A stretch of 64,000 nt of DNA from contig JBDXGZ010000017.1 of assembly GCA_039989855.1 (NCBI GenBank), positions 62,001-126,000 on the forward strand, written 5' to 3'. Positions 8,319 to 16,619 of the stretch are shown piece after piece. The position numbers and the translations under genes were made by a program. Source of the DNA: CALFVT01 sp039989855 (GTDB lineage Bacteria > Pseudomonadota > Alphaproteobacteria > Caulobacterales > Maricaulaceae). Under the pieces are notes generated by a model. That model was not told where the DNA came from. It worked only from the letters and a program-made list of their open reading frames with translations, and ran no database searches. The number at the start of each line of letters is the position of its first letter. Position 1 is the stretch's first letter.

Positions 8319-8960
8319 ATGATGAAGCTTTATGGATATTGGCGTAGTTCTGCCAGCTACCGTGTGCGGATAGCTCTGGCCCTTAAAGGGATTGAGGCCG
8401 AAAATATTGCCGTGAACCTTTTAAACGGTGAGCATAAAAATATCGCCCATATATCGCGCAACCCGCAAGGCTTTGTGCCTGTGCTCGAACTTAGCGACGG
8501 AACGCAGCTCACCCAGTCTTTGGCTATTTTGGATTATCTAGATGCGGTCTACCCTGAACCAAAGCTTTTGTCAGGTGAGGCGCTATTGGACGCCAAAATC
8601 AAAGCCGCCGCCTTGGTGATTGCCGCCGATATTCATCCGCTACAAAATCCGTCCGTTTTTAAACATGTGCGCGCGGAATATGGCGACGAGACCGATGAGG
8701 CGAAGACGTGGATGCAGTATTGGATTATAAAAGGCTTTAAAGCCCTAGAGGTGACGGCGCAGGCTTATGATACAGAGTTTTTCATGACAGATACGCCAAG
8801 CCTTGTTGATGTTTGTCTTGTTCCGCAAGTCTTTAATGCGCGCCGCTACGGGGTAGATATGGCCCAATTTCCAAGATTAAATGCGCTTGATGAAGCCTGC
8901 CGCGCGGTACCTGCTTTTATGGCAGCGCATCCATCACGTCAAAAAGGTGCAACGATTTAG
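8319..8960 (+). CDS. maiA: Maleylacetoacetate isomerase (zeta-class glutathione transferase)
   Basis: 213 residues. It isomerises maleylacetoacetate to fumarylacetoacetate using glutathione. The N-terminal thioredoxin-like domain carries SSASYRVRIAL, the zeta-class active-site motif (S-S-x2-x-R-V-R-I-A-L), followed by NPQGFVPVLEL and the glutathione gamma-glutamyl-binding LTQSLAILDYL. The helical C-terminal domain includes HPLQNPSVF and PSLVDVCLVPQVFNARRYGVD. Translation could start at ATG 8319 or ATG 8322. It is the last gene of the homogentisate operon; no terminator is evident after it. The product of this enzyme is the substrate of FahA encoded upstream. Confidence 0.94.
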   Translation: MMKLYGYWRSSASYRVRIALALKGIEAENIAVNLLNGEHKNIAHISRNPQGFVPVLELSDGTQLTQSLAILDYLDAVYPEPKLLSGEALLDAKIKAAALVIAADIHPLQNPSVFKHVRAEYGDETDEAKTWMQYWIIKGFKALEVTAQAYDTEFFMTDTPSLVDVCLVPQVFNARRYGVDMAQFPRLNALDEACRAVPAFMAAHPSRQKGATI

Positions 8961-9007
8961 CGATTAAACTGAAAATGTTATTTTTGTAATATTAGACTGG
9001 ATTCATA

Positions 9008-9039
9008 TTGACCTGAGGGGGAAAATTCGCTCATATAAC
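9008..9039 (+). promoter_or_regulatory. Possible ihfB promoter giving a near-leaderless mRNA
   Basis: TTGACC at 9008-9013 is followed after 18-20 bases by CATATA/TATAAC (9032-9039), which would put transcription start at or within a few bases of the ihfB ATG (9044). No ribosome-binding site lies at usable distance from that ATG. The spacing is longer than the optimum, so this is a tentative call. Confidence 0.35.
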
Positions 9040-9043
9040 AATT

Positions 9044-9328
9044 ATGTTACGTTCAGAACTTATTGATAAGCTTCACGAAGAGAATCCACACCTAAACCGT
9101 ACCGAGGTTGAGCGTGTTGTGGCTGTTGTTTTTGAAAGTGTGACGCAAACCTTGGAAAAAGGGGCGCGTGTTGAACTTCGTGGCTTTGGAACTTTTTCAA
9201 CACGTAAGCGGGACGCAAGAGTTGGGCGTAATCCTCGAACCGGTGAGGCCGTTAATGTGCCTGAAAAGCATGTTCCTTTTTTCCGCGCGGGGAAAGAGCT
9301 TAAATTACGCGTTGATGCATCTAAATAA
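9044..9328 (+). CDS. ihfB: Integration host factor beta subunit
   Basis: 94 residues, the normal length. IHF is a sequence-specific DNA-bending protein of the HU fold that acts as an alpha-beta heterodimer in transcription, replication and recombination. The start MLRSELIDKL, then NPHLNRTEVERVV, ARVELRGFGTFS, the arm GRNPRTGEAVNVPEKHVPFFRAGKELK and the short tail match IhfB rather than IhfA or HU; the NPHL and RVELRGFG features are the most diagnostic. It stands alone, with 83 bases after maiA. No good ribosome site is visible upstream of ATG 9044, so the mRNA may be leaderless, a common situation in alphaproteobacteria. Confidence 0.93.
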   Translation: MLRSELIDKLHEENPHLNRTEVERVVAVVFESVTQTLEKGARVELRGFGTFSTRKRDARVGRNPRTGEAVNVPEKHVPFFRAGKELKLRVDASK

Positions 9329-9452
9329 AAATTTAAATCCGCCTCGCTGTCGATAAATCCATTTGATCCAACCGTTTAAACCAGTTGACGTGGTTAAAAA
9401 GTCGTGCATATTCCCTATACTTTATTAAAACATAATCTGGAGGGATTACACT

Positions 9453-9869
9453 ATGGGAATGGTTTCCGAATTTAAAGCGTTTGCCATGAAGGGCAACTTG
9501 GTCGATATGGCTGTTGGTGTCGTTATGGGTGCCGCATTTGGTACAGTCGTTAAATCTTTTATTGACGGCGTGTTCATGCCGCTTATCAGCCCAATCATGG
9601 GTGGTGTCGACTTAGCCAGCATGAAATACACAATGGCCGCTGCTGTGAAAGAAGGCGACAAAGTCGTTAAAGAAGCAGTTGTTGTTAACATTGGTGACTT
9701 CTTAACAGCTTTGATTTCATTCATCATCGTAGCTTTTGTTATGTTCATGATCATCAAGGGCATGAATAAAGCGATGACAGCTATGAAAGAAGAAGAAGAA
9801 GCGGCTCCAGCAGCTCCGCCTGCAAACGAAGTGCTTCTTGCTGAAATTCGTGATTTGCTGAAGAAGTAA
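9453..9869 (+). CDS. mscL: Large-conductance mechanosensitive channel
   Basis: 138 residues. MscL opens as a pentamer in the inner membrane under extreme tension to release solutes after hypo-osmotic shock. The N-terminal amphipathic helix MGMVSEFKAFAMKGN leads into TM1 (LVDMAVGVVMGAAFGTVVKS), with the Gly/Ala-rich gate; a periplasmic loop follows, then TM2 (IGDFLTALISFIIVAFVMFMII) and the cytoplasmic helix EVLLAEIRDLLKK. The EEEEAAPAAPPAN linker is typical. GGAGGG at 9439-9444 sits eight bases before ATG 9453. A weak TTGACG at 9385-9390 with an AT-rich hexamer about 16 bases later could be its promoter. A clear terminator follows. Confidence 0.97.
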   Translation: MGMVSEFKAFAMKGNLVDMAVGVVMGAAFGTVVKSFIDGVFMPLISPIMGGVDLASMKYTMAAAVKEGDKVVKEAVVVNIGDFLTALISFIIVAFVMFMIIKGMNKAMTAMKEEEEAAPAAPPANEVLLAEIRDLLKK

Positions 9870-9890
9870 GTTTCGCAACTTTTGATAGAG

Positions 9891-9921
9891 ACCCGTTCTG
9901 GCAACAGAGCGGGTTTTTTTT
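9891..9921 (+). terminator. Rho-independent terminator after mscL
   Basis: ACCCGTTCTG (9891-9900) and CAGAGCGGGT (9905-9914) form a ten-pair stem with one G-T wobble and a GCAA tetraloop, followed by eight T. Confidence 0.9.
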
Positions 9922-10005
9922 GTGGCTCATTCATGAGGCATGATTATGTTTGATCATAGAGTGTCACCACGTTAAATGTTTCATTAAATAGAAGAATGGA
10001 GCCCC

Positions 10006-10569
10006 ATGGGAAAAATTTTCATATCTGCGGATGAACTTCTTCAAGATAGTTTTCGCTTGGCTTTGAAAATATTTGAAAGTGGTTACCGCCCAACGTTTAT
10101 CGTAGGTGTTTGGCGGGGCGGCGCGCCTATCGGTATTGCGGTGCAAGAAATTCTTGAAGCCCTCGACTGTCCGACAGATCATATCGCTATTCGCACATCA
10201 TCTTATGGGGGTGGAACCGTTCAAGATAAGACGGTCAAGGTTTACGGAGTTGAACATTTAATTGACCACATTAATCACGATGATAAGCTTTTGATTGTCG
10301 ATGATACTTTTGATAGTGGGCGAAGCGTTGCTGCTATTATCGACACCCTAAAAATGCGGTGCCGCTTAAACATGCCGAAAGACGTTCGGATTGCGACCGT
10401 ATATTTTAAACCCACGCTAAATCAGACGGAGCGGGTCCCTGACTTTTATCTACACGAAACAGACGAATGGCTCGTCTTCCCGCATGAACTACGTGGATGC
10501 ACAAAAGAAGAGTTGAAAACCCGTAAAAAGTTGCCGGTTGAGTTTCAAAAATATTTGGAAGATTTTTAA
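10006..10569 (+). CDS. Purine phosphoribosyltransferase-like protein (Hpt/COG2236 type)
   Basis: 187 residues. The central LLIVDDTFDSGRS (about residues 92-104) is the PRPP-binding signature of type I phosphoribosyltransferases, with the two acidic residues and the small-residue loop intact. VGVWRGGAPIG near residue 37 is the PPi-loop equivalent, and the C-terminal WLVFPHELRGCT forms the hood seen in xanthine and hypoxanthine enzymes. Purine-base salvage with PRPP is therefore likely, but the base cannot be read from the sequence. The PRPP synthase gene prs is elsewhere in this window (52.1 kb). It stands alone, and its end is ten bases from the convergent ribF. Confidence 0.78.
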   Translation: MGKIFISADELLQDSFRLALKIFESGYRPTFIVGVWRGGAPIGIAVQEILEALDCPTDHIAIRTSSYGGGTVQDKTVKVYGVEHLIDHINHDDKLLIVDDTFDSGRSVAAIIDTLKMRCRLNMPKDVRIATVYFKPTLNQTERVPDFYLHETDEWLVFPHELRGCTKEELKTRKKLPVEFQKYLEDF

Positions 10570-10579
10570 AGGAAAAGTT

Positions 10580-11521
10580 TTAAAGCCTGAGTCCAAACAG
10601 CACGCGCGCGCCATTCGCGTCGCGGATGATTTGTTCTTTGAGAGCGTCAAAGCTCTCGAACTTTTTCTCAGGTCGAATGAAACTGCGGAAGCGCACATCA
10701 AGCCGTTGGCCGTATATATCTTGGTCGAAGTCAAAAATATGAACTTCGAGTCGGGCCTCTTCGCCGCCAACAGTAGGGCGGTTGCCCGTATTGGCGATAG
10801 CAGGCCGCCACGTCGTTTCGCTGTCAAGACGCACTTCAACGGCATAGACGCCGAATTTGGGGCGAACTAAATCGCCAAAGTTTAAATTTGCCGTTGGGAA
10901 ATTAATCGTGCGGCCGCGTTGCGCGCCTTTTTGCACGATACCGTTTACCTGCCATGGGCGGGAGAGTTGATGCGCGGCAAGAAAGACATCTCCGTCCTTT
11001 AAGGCCTTGCGGATTTCAGTTGATCCATATTTGCCGTAAAGTTTGTGCAAACCGATAGGCTCTAGAGCTGTGACGCCAATGTCGCGCTCTGCACAGAGGC
11101 GTGTCAGACTCTCCACATTACCGCAGCGGTTTTTACCAAAGCCGTAATCTGTGCCCACAATGACGTGACGAATACCGAGCCCTTTATGCAGGACGGTATC
11201 GACAAATTGCGTGTCGTCCATGTCTCGTAATTCATGATCAAAAGGGATTTCGTAAAGCTTATCAATCTTCAGTTCAGCCATGACCTCGGCGCGAACCGTG
11301 GCAGTCATAAGCCGAAAGGGCGGGGCGTCGGATTTGAAAAACCGGTAAGGGTGAGGGCGAAACAGGCCAATGCCAAGCGGGGCGTTGAGTGATGTCGCAA
11401 TCGCGCGCGCTTGCTCTATGACCGCTTGATGCCCACGGTGTAGACCGTCGAAATTCCCAAGCGCAATAACGGCGCCTTTGTCACTTTCTGCGAGGTCTCT
11501 ATAGTCGGTGAGGGTTTTCAC
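10580..11521 (-). CDS. ribF: Bifunctional riboflavin kinase / FAD synthetase
   Basis: 313 residues. RibF phosphorylates riboflavin to FMN, then adenylates FMN to FAD. The N-terminal FAD synthetase domain shows ALGNFDGLHRGHQAVI (the nucleotidyltransferase H-x-G-H-type motif) and VGTDYGFGKNRCGN; the C-terminal flavokinase domain shows QRGRTINFPTANL, the PTAN motif that binds nucleotide and metal. Both halves are complete. It is the third gene of a minus-strand group behind the HAD and MaoC genes, 38 bases after MaoC. No riboswitch is seen upstream of the gene. Confidence 0.95.
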   Translation of the reverse strand: MKTLTDYRDLAESDKGAVIALGNFDGLHRGHQAVIEQARAIATSLNAPLGIGLFRPHPYRFFKSDAPPFRLMTATVRAEVMAELKIDKLYEIPFDHELRDMDDTQFVDTVLHKGLGIRHVIVGTDYGFGKNRCGNVESLTRLCAERDIGVTALEPIGLHKLYGKYGSTEIRKALKDGDVFLAAHQLSRPWQVNGIVQKGAQRGRTINFPTANLNFGDLVRPKFGVYAVEVRLDSETTWRPAIANTGNRPTVGGEEARLEVHIFDFDQDIYGQRLDVRFRSFIRPEKKFESFDALKEQIIRDANGARVLFGLRL

Positions 11522-11559
11522 TACGCTCTATTATTCAATTGGGGTGAGTTCAGTTGGGA

Positions 11560-11994
11560 TTATTCAGTTGGGCGTTTCTTAACAACGACGCCTGCATCGC
11601 CGCGACAGATTTGCTTGCCATTGACTTCGCAATAACATTTCATTTTCACGCGGCCATTACGCTCATTGATCTCTGCGACTTCAGCCACAGCAATCACTTC
11701 GTCGCCAATGAAAGCAGGGCGGCGAAAGCGGAGGTTAAGCTCAACAAAAACAGCGCCAGGTCCAGGGAGGTCATTGCCTAAAACGGCGGAAATCAGAGAT
11801 GCTGACAAAGCGCCGTGGGCAATGCGTTGTCCGAACATGGTAGTCTTGGCGAACTCTTCATCCACATGGATCGGATTTTTATCGCCTGTTAGCTCAGCGA
11901 AAATATCTATTTTCTCGCCCGTGATCTCCATGCTCGTCGTGGCTTTCATGCCGACTTCTAAGTCTTCGAGATAATATTTTACGTTATTTGTCAT
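11560..11994 (-). CDS. MaoC-like (R)-specific enoyl-CoA hydratase
   Basis: 144 residues with a single hot-dog fold. The hydratase-2 motif is intact: FAELTGDKNPIHVDEEFA contains the catalytic Asp and His, followed by RIAHGALSASLIS. PhaJ-type enzymes hydrate trans-2-enoyl-CoA to (R)-3-hydroxyacyl-CoA, connecting beta-oxidation to polyhydroxyalkanoate or other lipid pathways; which acyl chain it uses cannot be told here. It lies nine bases after the HAD hydrolase gene on the same strand and 38 bases before ribF, so the three genes are likely co-transcribed, though their functions have no obvious link. Confidence 0.87.
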   Translation of the reverse strand: MTNNVKYYLEDLEVGMKATTSMEITGEKIDIFAELTGDKNPIHVDEEFAKTTMFGQRIAHGALSASLISAVLGNDLPGPGAVFVELNLRFRRPAFIGDEVIAVAEVAEINERNGRVKMKCYCEVNGKQICRGDAGVVVKKRPTE

Positions 11995-12003
11995 ATAGTT
12001 TTC

Positions 12004-12858
12004 CTACCAGCGTAAGCGGTCGCCGAGGTATCTTGCCGAAATATTGTGTTGTTTCAATAGTTTTGTGAAGGCGTCGGTCATTTCACCATGTAACCCATCT
12101 TGAATGAAGTAACAATCATAGTCCTCATTTTGCGCGCCTGCGAGGTCTGTATGGACATTGTCGCCAATACATAAAACGCGGTCATTCGGGACTTGGTAGC
12201 TCATGATATTATCAAGCCACGCGCGGCACAGACGGTAAATCGGTTTATGGGGTTTGCCCGCATAAATAACTTCGCCGCCCATATCTTCATATTTTTGCGC
12301 TAACGCCCCGCCGCAGTAAATTTCAACATCGCCACGTCGAACTTTGATGTCAGGGTTAGCGCAGACAAGCGGTAGTCCTTGCTCTCGGGCTTGGGAGAGA
12401 AGGTCTGTATAATCATCGGGTGTTTCGTGGTCATCCTCAAAAAGCCCTGTGCAGGAAATAAAAGCCGCATCTTCGAGATCGCTAAAGTTCAACTCAAGTC
12501 CTGCGTAGAGGGGATCATCGCGTTCTGGTCCAAGCTTGAAGACTGGCCCCGGTGCGCGGCGTGCTAATTCGTCTATGGTGGCATCGCCTGAGGTAACAAT
12601 AACGTCCCACAATTCACCTGGCACACCGATCTGTCTAAATTGCTCGGGTATGGCCACAGATGGGCGTGGGGAATTTGAAATTAAAATAACAGGGCCGCGT
12701 TCTTGGCGAAACCGTTCAAGCGCATCGCAAGCTTCATGAAAGGGGATTTGACCATTATGAATGACGCCCCAAATGTCACAAAAAAGCGCATCATAATTAT
12801 CTGCTATAGGGCCAAGGCCGCTGACGGTTTCAAAAGCGTTAGGAATGTTCTTTTTCAT
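12004..12858 (-). CDS. HAD-superfamily class IIA hydrolase (TIGR01459-like)
   Basis: 284 residues from the ATG at 12858; the frame stays open to 12894, but MKKNIPNAF is the better start. Motif I reads FCDIWGVIHNG: the nucleophile Asp is present, while the usual second Asp of D-x-D is Trp, as I recall for this alphaproteobacterial HAD-IIA group. Motif II is ILISNSPRPS, the Lys of motif III is in YAGKPHKPIY, and motif IV is CIGDNVHTDLAGA. Relatives include NagD-like nucleotide or sugar phosphatases; the substrate is unknown. It is the first gene of a three-gene minus-strand group with MaoC and ribF. Confidence 0.82.
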   Translation of the reverse strand: MKKNIPNAFETVSGLGPIADNYDALFCDIWGVIHNGQIPFHEACDALERFRQERGPVILISNSPRPSVAIPEQFRQIGVPGELWDVIVTSGDATIDELARRAPGPVFKLGPERDDPLYAGLELNFSDLEDAAFISCTGLFEDDHETPDDYTDLLSQAREQGLPLVCANPDIKVRRGDVEIYCGGALAQKYEDMGGEVIYAGKPHKPIYRLCRAWLDNIMSYQVPNDRVLCIGDNVHTDLAGAQNEDYDCYFIQDGLHGEMTDAFTKLLKQHNISARYLGDRLRW

Positions 12859-13073
12859 GTGGGCGGGATTACGCTGAGGGGCTGAAAAATACAAGAAAAG
12901 AATACGGACCGTTTTAATGGAGGCTTATTATTGAGGATATTGAGACGGGACATACGGATTTGACACAGGGGCCAGATTAGCTGCGATTGACATCGCCTTG
13001 AGTCAGTATATTGAATTAGGACAGTATATTAAAATTATACCCTGCTACCACGGACAAATAAGGACTGGTTTTA

Positions 13074-14507
13074 ATGCTAAAATTAGCGAAATACTCATAC
13101 CTCTTCATGATTTGCGCAGGGTTTGGCGTGTCACCGATTATGGCGAGTGCGCAGGACAATAATCCGCCCTCGCGTCAAGAGCTATCACTTGTGGCAGGTT
13201 ATAAATCTATGTTTACCTGCTCCGCGACCTTTAACGGCGGAAAAGCTCAAGCTGATATTTTAGTTGATGAACTGAAACATATTTATTCCGCCTATGAGCC
13301 GCTTTTGGATGATGTCGGCGAGGCTGATATTGACCGTAAGAAAAAGACCGTTTCAGTTTCTTTTGCCGCCGACATGCCGCCGCGCATATCGGCGTGGCGA
13401 GAGCATCTTGGTTGCACGGCTTTACCGCAAGGTGCGGATGAAAGCTTCATTAAAAAGCTTCCAAGAATAGCCTTAAGCGGCGATGCCGCAGAGGCGCGAG
13501 CCAAACCGTGGCCGATAGGGGATGCGTTACCTGATACGGGAGAGCTATTGTCTCAGCCTTCAGCCGCGCTTGACCCCGTCGTAGACGCGGCCTTTGGCGG
13601 CGAATACATGGGGCGAACCTCAGCGGTCGTCATCGTCAAGGATGGGCAATTAATCGCTGAACATTATAAGCATGGCCATACGAAATATACACCTCAACGC
13701 ACATGGTCTGTGGCGAAGTCTATCGCCGCCTCTGTGATTGGTGTCGCTGTTAAGGATAAGCTGATTAAGCTTGATGAAAAGACAGGCCTTGCGGCTTGGT
13801 CGCGAAGAGGCGATCCACGGCAGTCTATCACGCTTGAAAATTTACTCCATATGAATAGCGGGCTTCATACGCCGATTGCGGGAAATCGTACGGATCAAAT
13901 TTATCTCGGTGGCGGCCTTGTCAGCCACCATGCAACCCGCAACCCGCTCGAAGCCCCGCCAGGTAAGCGGTGGAATTATTCTAATAATGATACGATGTTG
14001 GCAATGCGGACGCTACGCGAACATATGGGCCACGATAAGCGTTATTGGGAATACCCTTTCAAGAAGCTTTTGCATAAGATCGGTATGCACCACACATACC
14101 TCGAGATGGATTGGAACGGGGATTATGTTATGTCCTCCCAAGTTTGGACAACGGGAAGAGATCTTGCGCGGTTGGGGTTATTATATCTCAATGACGGTGA
14201 GTGGGACGGCAAGAAAATCCTGCCCGAAAATTGGTCAGATTATGTGAGTACCTTAGCCACTGATCAACCGAACGGCTATGAGAACAATCCTGAGGCGCCC
14301 GGGCGCGCATATGGGGCGCAGTTTTGGCTCTATAAAAATTACGAAGGCGTACCCAATGATACTTACGCGGCCCTTGGAAACCGTGGCCAATTTGTCATCA
14401 TCGTCCCAAGCCGTAACATTGTCATCGTCCGCCGCGGCTATGATTACCGCGGTAATTATTTCGACGGCCCTAAATTTACGGCGGATGTGTTGGCGGCGCT
14501 TCAGTAG
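13074..14507 (+). CDS. Exported serine hydrolase of the class C beta-lactamase fold
   Basis: 477 residues. A signal peptide is clear (MLKLAKYSYLFMICAGFG...MASAQ, cleavage near residue 27). A region of about 150 residues of unknown function follows, then a penicillin-binding/beta-lactamase fold: Ser212-Val-Ala-Lys215 (S-x-x-K), Tyr302-Ser-Asn304 (Y-x-N), and GNRGQFVIIVP near residue 440 in place of the K-T-G box. This arrangement is that of the broad serine-hydrolase family that includes esterases, D-amino-acid peptidases and only some beta-lactamases, so a resistance role should not be assumed. It has no operon partners and begins the accessory block at 13-17.4 kb. Confidence 0.85.
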   Translation: MLKLAKYSYLFMICAGFGVSPIMASAQDNNPPSRQELSLVAGYKSMFTCSATFNGGKAQADILVDELKHIYSAYEPLLDDVGEADIDRKKKTVSVSFAADMPPRISAWREHLGCTALPQGADESFIKKLPRIALSGDAAEARAKPWPIGDALPDTGELLSQPSAALDPVVDAAFGGEYMGRTSAVVIVKDGQLIAEHYKHGHTKYTPQRTWSVAKSIAASVIGVAVKDKLIKLDEKTGLAAWSRRGDPRQSITLENLLHMNSGLHTPIAGNRTDQIYLGGGLVSHHATRNPLEAPPGKRWNYSNNDTMLAMRTLREHMGHDKRYWEYPFKKLLHKIGMHHTYLEMDWNGDYVMSSQVWTTGRDLARLGLLYLNDGEWDGKKILPENWSDYVSTLATDQPNGYENNPEAPGRAYGAQFWLYKNYEGVPNDTYAALGNRGQFVIIVPSRNIVIVRRGYDYRGNYFDGPKFTADVLAALQ

Positions 14508-14646
14508 GTAATCCTCCTGACCGAATGCCAATGATATAGAGAAAAGAGGACCTACGCAGAATTTACATGAATTGTCATTCCCGTGTTTTGCATCACGCTC
14601 GGTTTAGAGAGGGTGTGTATAAACGAAAGAAATATGGGGCAAATAT

Positions 14647-16503
14647 ATGTTATCTTCTCGTAAATTCTCAAAGACATCCGTTCAATCTTCAAAAAAACCG
14701 TTAAAGCGGTCTTTAAATAAATCTGTCGCTTCAAAGAGCTCAGAGTCGTTAAAAGACCCAAAGATTGCAAAGGAATTAGAGTCTTTAAATAGAAGTGGGC
14801 CGCCTTCGACGTCGATAGTATCGTGGCTTGGTCATCAAGAGGCTTTATACTCTGGGCTTAGGTGGCACTTAAATGTACCATATCACAATCAAATATCACA
14901 ATTTGATCCCGCGAATGGGAAGATTGTTTTTCCGGGGCACGCACATGTGAATGTACCAACTTCATCGATTGCGAAGGTTGACATTGAAGGATTTGTTGGG
15001 GGTTGGGTAACAGATATTGAACTTGCCGTTGAGAGTCCTCCTAAATTATACGGCTTTGACTTTTCAAGGATTACCGAAGTTTGGGATGATGCTAATGGTA
15101 TCATTAAAACCATGGCAGAGTTATATGCACCTAAACGGAATGATGTTTATGAGTTCTCCAAGGGGGAGCGAACTATGATGAAAGATTTAATTTCATCAAC
15201 GTTGCACCAACACGGTGAGGTCTGCATATCTTACCATATGTTCAATCCATTTTTACAACAGGAGCATGGTGTTGTTGATGAGTCTAATCTTGGTGATTAT
15301 TTTACGTTTAATAATAAAGATTCGAACATCCCTGAGAGTTTAGCTCAAGTCGATATGACAACTCACTCTGTTTCATCGTCTTATTTGAGGGTTCGTTTTA
15401 ATCATCTTGGGAAAATGCTTGATGAAATTTTAGGTGATACAAGGATTGACCCAAATTGTAACATTCACATACGTCCGTTTCATGAACCCAATATTGGATT
15501 TTTTTGGTGGGGACAGCCAAAGAACGGTGGAGCTACCCAAGCGCCAAGCTCAAATTACCTGACAAATTTTTATAAATTATGGAAATTTGCGATTAATGAA
15601 ATTACGTGCGAATTGACAGGTAATTCAATATTGGTTGGGCAAAAACGAGCGCGGTTAAAGTTTGTCTTTTCGTTAAATGCTGAAACTGACTATAAGGCAC
15701 TTGATACAGTAATTAATCAGTACTTACCACAAAGCTTACCAAGTCAAGCGACGACGGAGCAAGAAAAATTCGCGGCCAGTATAGATATTTTAGGGCTTGA
15801 TTATTACCAAGATGATGGCCCTGATTACAGCGGTGAGTTAGGCCTGCAATATGACCTTATATTTAATCGGGCCAATGATTTAGGAATGGAGCATGCTTTA
15901 ACTGAGGTGGGTATGCGAACAGCGGGTACAGGTAAGATGTACGGTCAACATGGAGGTATCAACCCGTGGTATGGAGAACCTAAAAACTTTTTTCATGACA
16001 CTGTAGGAGGTTTAGTCGCGCAACGTAAGCCTAAATGGGTTATGTTCTGGGCCAACCGTTTAGGGAATTCCTCTCTTACACGGATTACCCCGAGAAACGC
16101 CCCAAATAGGGGACCTGCAGGTTTTGAATCTGGTTTGTTCTATGGCGATGCAACGGCGAATAGCCAAGGTATGAATGTGGAGTGTATGAATGTGCTTTCG
16201 GATAATGGGGCGGGTCAAATTTATACACCTCTATCACCTGAAACAGCATTTTCTCTCAATAATACTTATGAAGCTGGGGTTCAAACAAACCCTATGGACC
16301 CTAATAAGGACACTATTCAAATTCCTGGGGGTGATCAGGCATTGCAATATATACCTGGCGCCGTGGAAAGAGATAGCAACTGCGCGGTAATTCAGCCTTT
16401 GAACCGCACGGAGTATGGTGATGCCATGTCGTATGCGGTTACTGATTTTGACCTAATGGTGAATAGGACAATGAATGGTAACCCGATATTCGAAACATTA
16501 TAA
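14647..16503 (+). CDS. GH26-like glycoside hydrolase (mannanase clan), no signal peptide
   Basis: 618 residues. The strongest signal is IRPFHEPNIGFFWWG (about residues 275-289), which matches the acid/base strand of family GH26 beta-mannanases (R-P-x-H-E-x-N-x3-F-W-W-G), giving Glu280 as the likely acid/base. HALTEVGMR places a candidate nucleophile at Glu420. The 140-residue gap between them is longer than in typical GH26 enzymes, so an insert is likely. The first 50 residues are rich in Ser and Lys and lack a signal peptide or membrane segment, odd for a polysaccharide hydrolase. Base composition and codon choice are more AT-rich than in neighbouring genes, consistent with acquisition by transfer. 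The substrate is not determinable. Confidence 0.6.
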   Translation: MLSSRKFSKTSVQSSKKPLKRSLNKSVASKSSESLKDPKIAKELESLNRSGPPSTSIVSWLGHQEALYSGLRWHLNVPYHNQISQFDPANGKIVFPGHAHVNVPTSSIAKVDIEGFVGGWVTDIELAVESPPKLYGFDFSRITEVWDDANGIIKTMAELYAPKRNDVYEFSKGERTMMKDLISSTLHQHGEVCISYHMFNPFLQQEHGVVDESNLGDYFTFNNKDSNIPESLAQVDMTTHSVSSSYLRVRFNHLGKMLDEILGDTRIDPNCNIHIRPFHEPNIGFFWWGQPKNGGATQAPSSNYLTNFYKLWKFAINEITCELTGNSILVGQKRARLKFVFSLNAETDYKALDTVINQYLPQSLPSQATTEQEKFAASIDILGLDYYQDDGPDYSGELGLQYDLIFNRANDLGMEHALTEVGMRTAGTGKMYGQHGGINPWYGEPKNFFHDTVGGLVAQRKPKWVMFWANRLGNSSLTRITPRNAPNRGPAGFESGLFYGDATANSQGMNVECMNVLSDNGAGQIYTPLSPETAFSLNNTYEAGVQTNPMDPNKDTIQIPGGDQALQYIPGAVERDSNCAVIQPLNRTEYGDAMSYAVTDFDLMVNRTMNGNPIFETL

Positions 16504-16619
16504 GGGGGCACTCAACCCGCATCAATAGAATAGCCCAAGACGTGGCTGACGGTTGTGAGGTCGCGGCCACTCTCCGACAGCGCCGTGAAGTATAGCCGCG
16601 AATGTCTGCACAAAGGTAG

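Noticed and set aside
13074..14507. Beta-lactamase resistance gene
   Set aside because: S-x-x-K and Y-x-N are present, but the third box is G-x-x-G-Q type and not K-T-G, and many esterases and peptidases share the fold.
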